Of a stretch of DNA of 64,000 nucleotides, positions 52,292 through 62,092 are shown piece after piece (position 1 is the stretch's first letter; each line of letters begins with the position of its first letter). A program made the position numbers and the translations under genes. Origin of the DNA: Cryobacterium soli (lineage in GTDB: Bacteria; Actinomycetota; Actinomycetes; Actinomycetales; Microbacteriaceae); NCBI RefSeq assembly GCF_003611035.1, contig NZ_CP030033.1:2170001-2234000 (forward strand), given 5' to 3'. Under the pieces are notes generated by a model. It ran no database searches, had not been told where the DNA came from, and saw nothing but the letters and a program-made list of their open reading frames with translations.

Positions 52292-52297
52292 AGCCTA
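52292..52297 (-). promoter_or_regulatory. -10 box of menB
   Basis: TAGGCT on the minus strand, six bases before ATG 52285. Confidence 0.65.
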
Positions 52298-52379
52298 CGC
52301 GGCGGGGTCGCTGACGAGTGGGCTGAGAGAGTTGAGGGCGTTTCAGGTGTACCTCCTCCGAGGGCACCGCGTCAACCCC

Positions 52380-52409
52380 TTGAACGGGTTGAATCCCCGG
52401 CTGTGTACT
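52380..52409 (+). promoter_or_regulatory. Candidate promoter of the sigma-factor operon
   Basis: TTGAAC (from 52380) and TGTACT (to about 52409) are separated by 18 bases, a standard sigma-70 layout, with the start codon about 30 bases after the -10. Confidence 0.45.
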
Positions 52410-52438
52410 TATCTCACCCGAACGACCCGGAGGTGGTC

Positions 52439-52807
52439 ATGTTTTATAACAGCCCCTCGGCACCCGACACCGCGTTACCCGAACACGCACCCGTCACCAG
52501 CGCCGAAACCACGCCCCCTGTCCTGCCCCACACGACACCACGCGAGACGCCCCAGTTGAAGCCGAGCGCCCGTACCGCGCCCGAACCCGACTACACCGAT
52601 GTGGAGATCATTCCGCTGTCGCCCACCGAGTGGCGCGTCGCCGACCACACCATCACGCAGGACGACCCGTCGGCCCTCCTCGGCTTCATCCAGATCGTGG
52701 GCAGCGCCTTCGAGGTCACCAACCTCGGCCGGCCCCGCGAGCGTGCCTATTTCTCCTCCTTCGACCGCGCAACCGCAAGTCTTCTGCACCGGGAGGTACT
52801 CGCATGA
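52439..52807 (+). CDS. Small protein of unknown function, coupled to the sigma factor
   Basis: A 122-residue protein. The first 60 residues are Pro/Thr/Ser/Ala-rich and probably disordered. A compact C-terminal domain follows (DYTDVEIIPLSPTEWRVADH, then DPSALLGFIQIVGSAFEVTN, then RAYFSSFDRATASLL). No membrane segment or catalytic motif is visible and I do not recognise the family. ATG 52439 has a strong GGAGG five bases upstream. Its stop overlaps the sigma-factor start (ATGA), so the two are translated in fixed ratio; a role in controlling that sigma factor is an inference from position only. Confidence 0.82.
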   Translation: MFYNSPSAPDTALPEHAPVTSAETTPPVLPHTTPRETPQLKPSARTAPEPDYTDVEIIPLSPTEWRVADHTITQDDPSALLGFIQIVGSAFEVTNLGRPRERAYFSSFDRATASLLHREVLA

Positions 52808-53907
52808 CCACCATCATCCACACACCCACCACGCCCAAGACCGCCCGGACCGCAGCCACGACGGCCGCGCCCACCCGCCAGCCGGCGCCCACCCGTCAGC
52901 CCGCCACCACGCGTCCGGACGGCGATCCCACCGAGCCCACCACCGACTACGTCCCCTCCGCCGCCGCCAGCGCCTCCGCGACCTCTCGCTACAGCCGGGC
53001 GTCGACGGATGCGTTCGGCGACTACCTGCGCCGCATCGGCAAGGGCCCCCTGCTGTCGGCAGAGGACGAGGTGGACCTGGCCCGCAAGATCGAGGTCGGC
53101 CTGTTCGCCGAGGAGAAGATGTCCAGGGCCGCGGCCGACGGGGTCACCCTGTCATCCGAGTTCAAGCGGGAACTCACCTGCCTCGTCTTCGAGGGCAGGC
53201 GCGCCAAGAACCACTTCATCGAGGCCAACCTGCGCCTGGTGGTGAGCATCGCCAAGCACTACTCCGGCCGCGGCGTTCCGATCATGGACCTCGTGCAGGA
53301 CGGCAACATCGGCTTGGTCCGCGCCGTCGAGAAGTACGATTTCATGACCGGTTTCAAGTTCTCCACGTACGCCACCTGGTGGATCCGCCAGGCCATCCAC
53401 CGCGGCATGGCCGACAAGTCGCGAATGATCCGTATCCCCGTGCACACCGCAGAGAAGCTGAACAAGATCAAGCGCATCCGGCGGGACCTCACCAGCACCC
53501 TCGACCGGGAACCCACGCTCAGGGAGATCGCCGAGCTCTCCCAGATCGCGGTGCGCGATGTCTCCCGCCTGTTGCAGTACGACAACGAGCCCATCTCCTT
53601 GCACGCTCCCGTCGGTGACGGTATCGGGGACATCGCCGAGCTGATCATCGACGATGACCTGCCGCAACCCGACGAATGCGCCACGATCACCCTGCGCGCG
53701 GCCGACATCACCTTCTACCTCGACGCCCTGCCCGACCGGGAACGCTCGATCCTCACGGCCCGGTTCGGACTCACCGGAGAGGAACCGCGCACCCTCGACC
53801 AAATAGCGGTCATCCAGGGGGTGACCCGGGAGCGCGTGCGTCAGATCGAGAAGCGCGCCTTGGCCCTCCTAAAGGTGCCACGACTCGAACGGTATCTGAG
53901 GGACTAG
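52804..53907 (+). CDS. RNA polymerase sigma factor, sigma-70 group 2 (SigB/HrdB-like)
   Basis: A 367-residue sigma factor. After a Thr/Pro/Ala-rich N-terminus of about 60 residues come region 1.2 (AFGDYLRRIGKGPLLSAEDE), region 2 (LRLVVSIAKHYSGRGVPIMD, GFKFSTYATWWIRQAIHRG), region 3 (RIPVHTAEKLNKIKRIRRDL) and region 4 (LPDRERSILTARFGL, RVRQIEKRALALLKVPRL). The size and conserved regions 2.4 and 4.2 fit a primary-like group 2 factor, not an ECF factor. It directs RNA polymerase to a housekeeping-like promoter subset, probably in stationary phase or stress. Translationally coupled to the 122-residue protein upstream. Confidence 0.92.
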   Translation: MTTIIHTPTTPKTARTAATTAAPTRQPAPTRQPATTRPDGDPTEPTTDYVPSAAASASATSRYSRASTDAFGDYLRRIGKGPLLSAEDEVDLARKIEVGLFAEEKMSRAAADGVTLSSEFKRELTCLVFEGRRAKNHFIEANLRLVVSIAKHYSGRGVPIMDLVQDGNIGLVRAVEKYDFMTGFKFSTYATWWIRQAIHRGMADKSRMIRIPVHTAEKLNKIKRIRRDLTSTLDREPTLREIAELSQIAVRDVSRLLQYDNEPISLHAPVGDGIGDIAELIIDDDLPQPDECATITLRAADITFYLDALPDRERSILTARFGLTGEEPRTLDQIAVIQGVTRERVRQIEKRALALLKVPRLERYLRD

Positions 53908-53958
53908 AAGCGGAAACCGGCGTACCGTGTCAGCAAACCCAAATAACGGAGTGGTGCA

Positions 53959-54291
53959 ATGGGCAAGCTGACGTACGATTCGAGCCTCACGGCGGACTTC
54001 GATGACCGGGTCCTCGCCCACATTCAGGTTGTGATCGGCGCGAAACTGCGCCGGGGCGAGGCCTTCTACTTCACCTGGCGCGACGACCCCCAGGGTGGCG
54101 ACGGGCGCAGCACCATTTGGATGCATCCGAGCATTCCACTGGCCTACAAGTATTTCGGGGGGCGTTCGCCCAGCCTGAACCGTGACTGGATCGAAGCACT
54201 GATGCTGACCGCGAACTCGTCCGGCGGCTTGCAGATCGTGCCCGAACCACACCGGCTCGGTTCCACCTCGGTCGTGAAGGATGACTCGTGA
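53959..54291 (+). CDS. DUF7882-like small conserved protein
   Basis: A 110-residue protein beginning MGKLTYDSSLTADFDDRVLA, with HIQVVIGAKLRRGEAFYFTW, TIWMHPSIPLAYKYFGG and WIEALMLTANSSGGLQIVPE. This resembles a short family common in Microbacteriaceae, sometimes wrongly called a DNA ligase. No catalytic motif is visible; function unknown. GGAG lies upstream of ATG 53959. Its stop overlaps the start of the next small gene (GTGA). Confidence 0.82.
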   Translation: MGKLTYDSSLTADFDDRVLAHIQVVIGAKLRRGEAFYFTWRDDPQGGDGRSTIWMHPSIPLAYKYFGGRSPSLNRDWIEALMLTANSSGGLQIVPEPHRLGSTSVVKDDS

Positions 54292-54551
54292 GCCGCATCG
54301 ACATCGTCTACGGCGGCAAGCCGTACACTCTCGGCGACCGCACCGTCGAGTCGTTGCGAGCCGAGATCGCCGCGGCTGTGACGAGCGGGACGCCCACCTG
54401 GCTCCGAGTCAACAGCGGGGCCGGCCGCTATCAGGACGCCTATCTGCTCATCTCACCCGGCACCGCCATCGCCATCGTGGACGTGCAGCCCAATGGGCCG
54501 GATGTGCCCCTGAGCGACGAACAGACCTTCATCGCCGATTCCACCGAATGA
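54288..54551 (+). CDS. Hypothetical small protein, coupled to the DUF7882-like gene
   Basis: An 87-residue acidic protein (SRIDIVYGGKPYTLGDRTVE, then AYLLISPGTAIAIVDVQ). Start GTG 54288 overlaps the preceding stop, so it is translationally coupled, and the frame has normal coding composition. No known motif or membrane segment. It may work with the DUF7882-like protein; no function is assigned. Confidence 0.75.
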   Translation: MSRIDIVYGGKPYTLGDRTVESLRAEIAAAVTSGTPTWLRVNSGAGRYQDAYLLISPGTAIAIVDVQPNGPDVPLSDEQTFIADSTE

Positions 54552-54593
54552 GCCTGAACGGGCCGCTCCAGCGGATGCTGGCACACTAGAGCC

Positions 54594-55574
54594 ATGCTCC
54601 CCTCACTGCACGACGTGCTCGCCACCGCCCGCGTGGTCGACCTTCCCCTCGTCACCCGTTTTCGCGGGCTCACCAGCCGGGAAGCCGTGCTGATCGAGGG
54701 CCCGGCCGGCTGGTGCGAGTTCTCTCCGTTCGTCGAGTACGACGATGAGGAAGCCGCCGCCTGGCTCAGCGCCGCACTGGAGTTCGGCTGGCAGGACACC
54801 CCGGCGCTGCTGCGCGACCGGGTGCCTGTGAACGCCACGGTTCCCGCCGTGGACGCCGCCGAGGTACCCGCCCTGCTGGCGCGGTTCCCCGGCTGCCGCA
54901 CCGCCAAGGTGAAGGTCGCCGATCCCGGCCAGACCCTCGCCGAAGACGTGGAGCGGGTGCGCGCCGTGCGCAGCGCGCTCGGCCCGGAGGGACGCATCCG
55001 CGTGGACGCGAACGGGCTGTGGAACCTCGACGAAGCCGAACACGCCATTCACGCGCTGGCCGAGTTCGACCTCGAGTACGTCGAACAGCCCTGCGCGTCG
55101 ATCGAGGAACTCGCCGAGATCCGCCGTCGCACCGACTACCTCGACCTGCCGATCGCGGCCGACGAGAGCGTGCGCAAGCAGGCCGACCCGCTCCTGGTGT
55201 CGCGCTCGGGAGCCGCCGACCTACTCGTGGTCAAGGTGCAGCCGCTCGGCGGCATCCGTGCGGTACTGGCGATCCAGGCCGAGACCGGCCTGCCCCTCAT
55301 CGTGTCCAGCGCCCTCGACACCTCGGTGGGCATCTCCATGGGCGCGTTCCTGGCCGGGGCGTTGCCCGAGCTGGACTACGATTGCGGCCTGGCGACGGCG
55401 TCACTGCTGGCCGCCGATGTGACCCGTGAGCCGCTGCTGCCGGTGGACGGTCACATCCCGGTGCGCCGGGTGGTGCCGGATGCCGACCTGCTGGACACCT
55501 ACGCCGCGAGCCCCGAACGCCGCGACTGGTGGCTCGCCCGCATCACCCGCGTGCACGCGCTCCTCAACGACTGA
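54594..55574 (+). CDS. menC: o-Succinylbenzoate synthase
   Basis: A 326-residue enolase-superfamily enzyme. The catalytic Lys pair lies in TAKVKVADPGQ (near residue 103), metal ligands in RIRVDANGLWNLDEAEHAIH (Asp) and LEYVEQPCASIEELAEIRRR (Glu), the third ligand in IAADESVRKQADPLL (Asp), and the second Lys in DLLVVKVQPLGGIRAVLAI. It dehydrates SHCHC to o-succinylbenzoate. The ATG at 54594 has no Shine-Dalgarno; a CACACT sequence six bases upstream matches the -10 only at two key positions. Confidence 0.93.
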   Translation: MLPSLHDVLATARVVDLPLVTRFRGLTSREAVLIEGPAGWCEFSPFVEYDDEEAAAWLSAALEFGWQDTPALLRDRVPVNATVPAVDAAEVPALLARFPGCRTAKVKVADPGQTLAEDVERVRAVRSALGPEGRIRVDANGLWNLDEAEHAIHALAEFDLEYVEQPCASIEELAEIRRRTDYLDLPIAADESVRKQADPLLVSRSGAADLLVVKVQPLGGIRAVLAIQAETGLPLIVSSALDTSVGISMGAFLAGALPELDYDCGLATASLLAADVTREPLLPVDGHIPVRRVVPDADLLDTYAASPERRDWWLARITRVHALLND

Positions 55575-55647
55575 CCCGCCGGGCACCATCTACGAGCACG
55601 TCGCGAGCATCCTGCGAAACAGCACCATCCCGTCGGTCGGGCCTGTC

Positions 55648-55748
55648 GCCACCGTGCTGAGCCTGTCGAAGTAGACCCCGCAAGCCGACCTCGCCAGCGC
55701 AACAACACACACGCACGTCACCAGGTCTCGACAGGCTCGACCAACGAC
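55648..55748. repeat. Intergenic repeat family B, inverted pair
   Basis: GAGCCTGTCGAAGTAGACCC near 55653-55672 is followed in inverse orientation by GGTCTCGACAGGCTCGACC (55724-55742), preceded by ACGCACGTC. It fills most of the gap between convergent menC and ccsB. Confidence 0.75.
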
Positions 55749-55793
55749 CGGTCGCGACACACACGAGGGTCGCGACCCGGGCGCCGCGCCGGG

Positions 55794-56786
55794 CTAGAGG
55801 CCCGAGTAGGCGTGCAGGCCCTTGAAGAACACGTTTACGACGCCGAAGTTGAACATGACGGCGGCGAAGCCGATGATGGCCAGCCAGGCCGAACGCGATC
55901 CACGCCAGCCGCGGGTGGCCCGTGCGTGGATGTACCCGGCGTAGATCACCCAGATGATGAAGGTCCACACCTCTTTGGTGTCCCAGCCCCAGTACCGGCC
56001 CCAGGCGCGTTCGGCCCAGATCGACCCCGCCATGAGGGTGAAGGTCCACAGGATGAAGCCGATGATGTTCACCCGGTAGGCCAGGTTCTCCAGCGTGAAC
56101 GCCGTGGGCAGCGTCTTCAGGAACTTGAGCCGACCAGGCTTGTCCGTGCCGACCTGCTCTTCGCGCCGGGACTGCAGCAGCTGCACGAAGGAGAGCGCGA
56201 AGCCGAGGGCGAAGAAGCCCGTGCCGAGCGACGCCACGAACACGTGGATGACGAGCCACACCGACTGCAGCGCCGGCGGCAGCGGGGCGACCTCGACGTA
56301 GAACTGCAGGGCAGCGATGCCGAGCAGGATCAGGATCAGGCCCGTGACGAAGGTGCCGAGGAAGCGCAGGTCGGTGCGGGTGAGCACGATGAGGAAGACC
56401 GTGACGATGAGCAGCGTGCCCGTCATCGCGAACTCGTACATGTTGGCCCACGGCACCCGCTCGGCAGCGATGCCGCGGAGCACCGCGGCCACGACGTGCA
56501 GCCCCCAGGCCAGCACGGTGAGCGAGACGCCCACCCGGAGGCTCGCGGAGCGACCGTACGGCGTTACGGCGTCGTTGGCGATGCGCGCGCTGATGCGGGT
56601 GAGCGTCGTGGTGCCCCCCGCCACCGCACCGGCCACCGAGGATTCACCGGCAGCACCGGAGGCAGCGGCCGCCGAGTCGACGGCGGAGCTGCGCTTGGCC
56701 AGGTCGATCGCGAAGGCGATGAACGCCAGCGCATACACGGCCATAGCCGAATACAGGCTGAGGATCGAGAGCTCGTTCAGATTCAC
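55794..56786 (-). CDS. ccsB: Cytochrome c biogenesis protein CcsB (ResC)
   Basis: A 330-residue membrane protein with about eight spans. The WWD-type haem-handling region is present as AWGRYWGWDTKEVWTFIIWV (near 265-284), with His residues in VIHVFVASLGT and YIHARATRGWRG. With ResB it exports haem and attaches it to apocytochrome c outside the membrane (System II). GTG 56786 is nine bases after the resB stop; it is the last gene of the operon. Confidence 0.94.
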   Translation of the reverse strand: MNLNELSILSLYSAMAVYALAFIAFAIDLAKRSSAVDSAAAASGAAGESSVAGAVAGGTTTLTRISARIANDAVTPYGRSASLRVGVSLTVLAWGLHVVAAVLRGIAAERVPWANMYEFAMTGTLLIVTVFLIVLTRTDLRFLGTFVTGLILILLGIAALQFYVEVAPLPPALQSVWLVIHVFVASLGTGFFALGFALSFVQLLQSRREEQVGTDKPGRLKFLKTLPTAFTLENLAYRVNIIGFILWTFTLMAGSIWAERAWGRYWGWDTKEVWTFIIWVIYAGYIHARATRGWRGSRSAWLAIIGFAAVMFNFGVVNVFFKGLHAYSGL

Positions 56787-56795
56787 TTGTACAGC

Positions 56796-58469
56796 CTAAG
56801 CGCGTTCGGGGGTGTCGACCACCGGTTGTGAGCGTTCCATCAGGGCGGCATGCCGGTCGGCGAAAGACGCCACCGCCGATTCCAGTCCCGGGTCCTCCCC
56901 GCGGGCCAGACCCGCGTATTCCAGCCGCACCGAACCATCCGCCTGTTCGATCGCCTTCACCCAGATGCGTCGGCGGGGTACGAACAGCGAGGTGAGCAGG
57001 CCGCCGAGCACGAGCACGGCGAAGAGCAGCACCCAGCCCTGAGTCGGGTCGTGGTGGATGTCGAACGACGCGAACCGCGGAACCGAACCGGCGTAGTCGC
57101 CGGCGGCGGCATCCGGGGTGGCGTTCTCGAAGGTCACCGAGCCCAGCCCGTTGGGCAGCTCCCGGGTCTCGCCGGGCTTGAGCTCGAGCGGCTTGACGTC
57201 GCTGGTGCGGGTGGCCAGCGGCTCCATGGTGTCGGTGTCGAGCGCGTACACCGAGGTGGGCACGCCGTCGTTGAGGCCGAGGTCGCCCGCGTACACGTTG
57301 AGCGTCAGCACCGGATAGGTGAGGTCGGGGAAGCTGGAGAAGTAGGAGCCCGTGGTGGTCTCGGCCTGGGTGGGGTAGAAGAACCCGACCAGGCCCACCT
57401 GCTGGGCCAGACCGTCGGGGACCTTGACGATGCCCAGCGATGTGAGGTTGGCGTCCTGCGGGAGGAACGGCACGGAGTCGGTGAACACCACGGTGCCGTT
57501 CGGGTCCTTCACCGTGATGGTGGGCGCGTAGCCGTTACCGAGCAGGTAGATGCTGGTGCCGCTGGTGCGCAACGGGTCGTTGACCCGCACTTCGCCCGGC
57601 TGCGGCTCGCCGCCGCGCGGAGTCACCGTGACGCCGGCGGTGAAGTCGAGCGGCTGGCCGAACGCGTCGAGGTTCTTGGTCTCGTAGCTCACCTCGAAGT
57701 CGTCCAGGGTGAGGGTGTACGGGTCGAGACGGGTGTCGTTGAAGAACCGGCCCGGGTTGAACGAGTCGTAGGCCAGCAGCGTGTTCACGAAGGTCTGCCC
57801 CTCCACGAGCACCCTCTGGCCGCTGAAGCCGAAACCGCTGCCGAAACCGACCACCACGAGCAGGCCCACCAGGGCGGAGTGGAAGACCAGGTTGCCGGTC
57901 TCGCGCATGTAGCCGCGCTCCGCCGACGCCGAGAATTCCTTCGGGCCGTCGAACAGGGCCACCCGGTACCGCCCCTGCTTGAGCAGGGTGCGGGCGGATG
58001 CGACGGCGGTGGCCGCATCCGTGCCCGCCGGGGCGGTACGGCTGGTGAAGCCCGCCAGCCGGGCGAGCCGCGCCGGGGTCTTGGGCGGCTTGGCGCGCAG
58101 CGCCTGCAGGTGGTGCTTGGTGCGCGGGATCACGCAGCCGATCAGCGAGATGAACAGCAGCAGGTAGATGGAGGAGAACCAGGCCGAGGAGTACACGTCG
58201 AACGCCTGGATCTTGTCGAGCACCGGCGCGAGGTCGGGGTTGTCGGTGAAGTACTGGGTGACGCCGTTCGGGTCGGAGCTGCGCTGGGGCACCAGTGAAC
58301 CGGGCACGGCCGCGATCGCGAGCAGGAGCAGCAGGAACAGCGCGGTACGCATGCTGGTGAGCTGACGCCAGAACCAGCGCAGGGTTCCCACGAAGCCGAG
58401 CTTCGGTTGGGTGATTCCGTCGCCGGACGGAGCCGGTGCCGAATCGATGTGGTCAGATGGCCGGGACAT
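56796..58469 (-). CDS. resB: Cytochrome c biogenesis protein ResB
   Basis: A 557-residue ResB-domain protein. Three spans lie in the first 250 residues (MRTALFLLLLLAIAAVPGSL, WFSSIYLLLFISLIGCVIPR, GNLVFHSALVGLLVVVGFGS), then a large extracytoplasmic domain, and a last span near residue 480 (GWVLLFAVLVLGGLLTSLFV). It partners CcsB in haem delivery. I use ATG 58469; a TTG three codons upstream is possible. The start lies inside the ccdA 3' end (17-bp overlap), so translation is probably coupled. Confidence 0.93.
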   Translation of the reverse strand: MSRPSDHIDSAPAPSGDGITQPKLGFVGTLRWFWRQLTSMRTALFLLLLLAIAAVPGSLVPQRSSDPNGVTQYFTDNPDLAPVLDKIQAFDVYSSAWFSSIYLLLFISLIGCVIPRTKHHLQALRAKPPKTPARLARLAGFTSRTAPAGTDAATAVASARTLLKQGRYRVALFDGPKEFSASAERGYMRETGNLVFHSALVGLLVVVGFGSGFGFSGQRVLVEGQTFVNTLLAYDSFNPGRFFNDTRLDPYTLTLDDFEVSYETKNLDAFGQPLDFTAGVTVTPRGGEPQPGEVRVNDPLRTSGTSIYLLGNGYAPTITVKDPNGTVVFTDSVPFLPQDANLTSLGIVKVPDGLAQQVGLVGFFYPTQAETTTGSYFSSFPDLTYPVLTLNVYAGDLGLNDGVPTSVYALDTDTMEPLATRTSDVKPLELKPGETRELPNGLGSVTFENATPDAAAGDYAGSVPRFASFDIHHDPTQGWVLLFAVLVLGGLLTSLFVPRRRIWVKAIEQADGSVRLEYAGLARGEDPGLESAVASFADRHAALMERSQPVVDTPERA

Positions 58470-59214
58470 AGCTGCCAATCACCCCTTGCAGGTTCAGGAG
58501 CCAGACGTTCCACACGCCGCTCACCATGAGCACCCCGATAACGATCAGGAGCACGCCGCCGAACAGGTTGATCGCTCGGATGTGGCGCTTGAGAAAGGCT
58601 ACGGCCCCGGTGGCCCAGTTCAGACCCAGGGCGATCAGCAGGAACGGGATGCCCAGGCCGAGCGCGTAGAACAGCGCCAGCAGGCCGCCCTGCCAGGGTG
58701 ATCCGGTGCTCAGGCTCAGCGAGTTGATGGCCGTGAGCGTGGGGCCGGTGCACGGGGTCCAGCCGACGGCGAAGACCGCGCCGAGCACCGGGGCGCCGGC
58801 CAGGCCCATCCTGGGGCGCCACGAGGTTTTGATGGTGCGCTGCATCGCACCGAACTGGCCCACGAAGACCAGGCCGAGCAGGATCACGATGGCACCGGCG
58901 ATGCGGGTGATCAGGTCGCGGTACTGGTTGAGCCAGAAGCCGGCGAAGCCGAAGACCACGCCCGTGAGCACGAAGACCAGGGTGAACCCGAGGATGAACA
59001 GGGCCACGCCGAGCAGGAGCCGGTTGCGGCCTCGGCGAGCGGTCAGCTTCGACCCGGCACTCCCGTCAGCGAACCCGCCGATGTAGGCGAGGTAACCGGG
59101 CACGAGCGGCAGGATGCAAGGCGACGCGAATGAGACCAGGCCGGCCAGCACTGCGATCGGGATCGCCAGGAACAGTTGCCCGCTGAAGACGATCTCGCCG
59201 AAGGGATTGCCCAC
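58453..59214 (-). CDS. ccdA: Cytochrome c biogenesis protein CcdA
   Basis: A 253-residue DsbD/CcdA-type protein with six spans and two conserved Cys: FASPCILPLVPGYLAYIG in the first span and VGWTPCTGPTLTAINSLS in the fourth. It moves reducing equivalents from cytoplasmic thioredoxin to the exterior, keeping the CXXCH cysteines of apocytochrome c reduced via the TlpA/ResA-like lipoprotein encoded just upstream. GTG 59214 begins two bases after the tlpA stop. Confidence 0.93.
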   Translation of the reverse strand: MGNPFGEIVFSGQLFLAIPIAVLAGLVSFASPCILPLVPGYLAYIGGFADGSAGSKLTARRGRNRLLLGVALFILGFTLVFVLTGVVFGFAGFWLNQYRDLITRIAGAIVILLGLVFVGQFGAMQRTIKTSWRPRMGLAGAPVLGAVFAVGWTPCTGPTLTAINSLSLSTGSPWQGGLLALFYALGLGIPFLLIALGLNWATGAVAFLKRHIRAINLFGGVLLIVIGVLMVSGVWNVWLLNLQGVIGSYVPAI

Positions 59215-59216
59215 GC

Positions 59217-59825
59217 CTAGCCGTCCTCGGCAATCGTGTCGGTGATCAGGGTCTTGAGGATGCCCGGCGAGTTCACCTGGCCCAGGATGCGCGCGGCAAC
59301 CCGGCCGGAGGAGTCCAGCACCAGCGTGGTGGGCACGGCGTTCGGGGGGATGTTGCCGCTGAAGGCCAGCTGCATTCCGCCGTCGTCGACGTCCATCACC
59401 GACGGGTAGCTGATCTCGTAGGCCTCGTTGAAGGCGATGGCGCTGGCGGCCTGGTCGCGCACGTTCACGCCGAGGAAGCTGGCGCCGTTGTCGGCGAACT
59501 GCTCGCTGATGGCCTTGAGGTCTGGGGCCTCGGCACGGCAGGGGGCGCAGCTGGCGTACCAGAAGTTGACCACCAGGACCTCGCCGGCGTAGTCGGCGGA
59601 GCTGACGGTGGAGCCGTCCTCGAGGGTGCCGTCGAAGACCACGGCGTCGCCACGCTCGTCCGCGGGGATCTCCGTGACGCTGCCGTCCCCGGCGATGTAG
59701 CCCTTGCTGCTGCCTTCGCGGTACTGGTTGGCGAGCGAGTCGTCGCTGCTGCAGCCGCTGAGGGCGAGGGCCAACGCCGCGAAACCGGCCAGAATCGCCG
59801 GGATCCGGCGCGGTCGGCGGTTCAC
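59217..59825 (-). CDS. TlpA/ResA-like thiol-disulfide oxidoreductase lipoprotein
   Basis: A 202-residue exported thioredoxin-fold protein. The signal ends in lipobox LSGC (near residues 21-24); the active-site motif is FWYASCAPCRAEAPDLKAIS (CAPC near residue 92), and the cis-Pro region is IPPNAVPTTLVLDSSGRV. It would reduce apocytochrome c cysteines, fed by CcdA. GTG 59825 overlaps the stop of the upstream phosphatase gene (GTGA). Confidence 0.93.
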   Translation of the reverse strand: MNRRPRRIPAILAGFAALALALSGCSSDDSLANQYREGSSKGYIAGDGSVTEIPADERGDAVVFDGTLEDGSTVSSADYAGEVLVVNFWYASCAPCRAEAPDLKAISEQFADNGASFLGVNVRDQAASAIAFNEAYEISYPSVMDVDDGGMQLAFSGNIPPNAVPTTLVLDSSGRVAARILGQVNSPGILKTLITDTIAEDG

Positions 59826-60466
59826 ACTGCACCCACGTCGTTGGCGGGCACCAGGAGGGCGGCGGCCGGGCTCGAGTAGGCGACCTCGGCGGGCACGGCG
59901 CCGCGCAGGGTCAGGGTGGTGATGCTGGAGAGGTCGCAGCGCCGCTTGCGCGGGTCGTGCGCGAGCCGCTCCCCGGCCAGACTGCGGTGCACCATCCAGA
60001 TCGGCAGCTGGTGGCTGACCAGCACCACGTCACCGTCGTCGACTGAGTGGAAGGCATCGTCGATCGCGGCGAGCATGCGGGTGGAAATGGAGCGGAACGG
60101 TTCGCCCCAACTGGGCCGGGCCGGGTTCACCAGGCTGGGCCAGTTGCGCGGGTCGCGCAGGGCGCCGCCGGGGCCGCGCATCCGTTTGCCCTCGAAGCGG
60201 TTGGCGGGTTCGATGAGGCGTTCGTCCAGGCTGAGGGGCAGGCCGAAAGCCGCCATGATCGGGGCGGCGGACTCCTGGGTGCGCTGCAACGGCGACGCGA
60301 CCACTCGCACCACGGGGCGCGCGCGCTCGACGAGGTCTGCGGCAGCCGCCTCGGCCATCTGCCGGCCCAAATCGGACAGCTTGAAGCCGGGAAGTCTGCC
60401 GTAAAGCACGCGTTCGGGGTTGAAAACCTCACCGTGACGCACGAGATGTACCTGGCTAGCTACCAC
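59822..60466 (-). CDS. Histidine phosphatase family protein
   Basis: A 214-residue phosphoglycerate-mutase-like phosphatase. The catalytic motif is VHLVRHGEVFNPE (RHG, His near residue 11), with the second His in VVLVSHQLPIWMVHRSL. The substrate is unknown. It is the first gene of the cytochrome c maturation operon, a common but unexplained arrangement in actinobacteria. The start GTG 60466 is seven bases after TAGACT on the minus strand (leader of zero or one base). Confidence 0.9.
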   Translation of the reverse strand: MVASQVHLVRHGEVFNPERVLYGRLPGFKLSDLGRQMAEAAAADLVERARPVVRVVASPLQRTQESAAPIMAAFGLPLSLDERLIEPANRFEGKRMRGPGGALRDPRNWPSLVNPARPSWGEPFRSISTRMLAAIDDAFHSVDDGDVVLVSHQLPIWMVHRSLAGERLAHDPRKRRCDLSSITTLTLRGAVPAEVAYSSPAAALLVPANDVGAV

Positions 60467-60473
60467 GCAGTCC

Positions 60474-60479
60474 AGTCTA
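60474..60479 (-). promoter_or_regulatory. -10 box of the histidine phosphatase / ccs operon
   Basis: TAGACT on the minus strand, seven bases before GTG 60466. Confidence 0.55.
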
Positions 60480-60518
60480 CGGAGGGGTCACCCGCGAATT
60501 CGCCGAGAGCTGTGCGGC

Positions 60519-60524
60519 TAAACT
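60519..60524 (+). promoter_or_regulatory. -10 box of aspS
   Basis: TAAACT exactly six bases before GTG 60531. Confidence 0.65.
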
Positions 60525-60530
60525 TGCCGG

Positions 60531-61859
<1,329 letters not shown>

Positions 61860-61877
61860 CCCGCACCCCCGCTCCAC

Positions 61878-61910
61878 AAATCGCGCCTGTCCCCCGGACA
61901 GGCGCGATTT
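61878..61910 (+). terminator. Terminator hairpin of aspS
   Basis: AAATCGCGCCTGTCC, loop CCC, GGACAGGCGCGATTT: perfect 15-bp stem 18 bases after the aspS stop, ending in a short T-run. Confidence 0.85.
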
Positions 61911-61952
61911 TGCGTTACCCGCACGACGACCTCGACTGGCGCGAGGAGCGTG

Positions 61953-61988
61953 ACACACACGCACGTCTCCGGGTCTCGACGAGCGATC
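61953..61988. repeat. Intergenic repeat family B copy
   Basis: ACACACACGCACGTCTCCGG then GTCTCGACGAGCGATC: the ACGCACGTC plus GGTCTCGAC layout of the copies at 55.7 and 62.9 kb, with a diverged right half. The surrounding gap (61911-62092) also holds the promoter of the lipoprotein gene. Confidence 0.6.
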
Positions 61989-62092
61989 GGGGAAAAGTTT
62001 TTCAGATCGACCAAACCCTTTCTGTCAGGGGGCCGAACCACCTGCATACCAAGCAACACCCCGCAGGAACCCCCACAGCGAAGGAACACATC

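Noticed and set aside
52439..54551. Toxin-antitoxin or defence system reading of the small coupled genes
   Set aside because: No toxin, antitoxin DNA-binding or nuclease motif is visible, and the context (sigma factor, men genes) is housekeeping.
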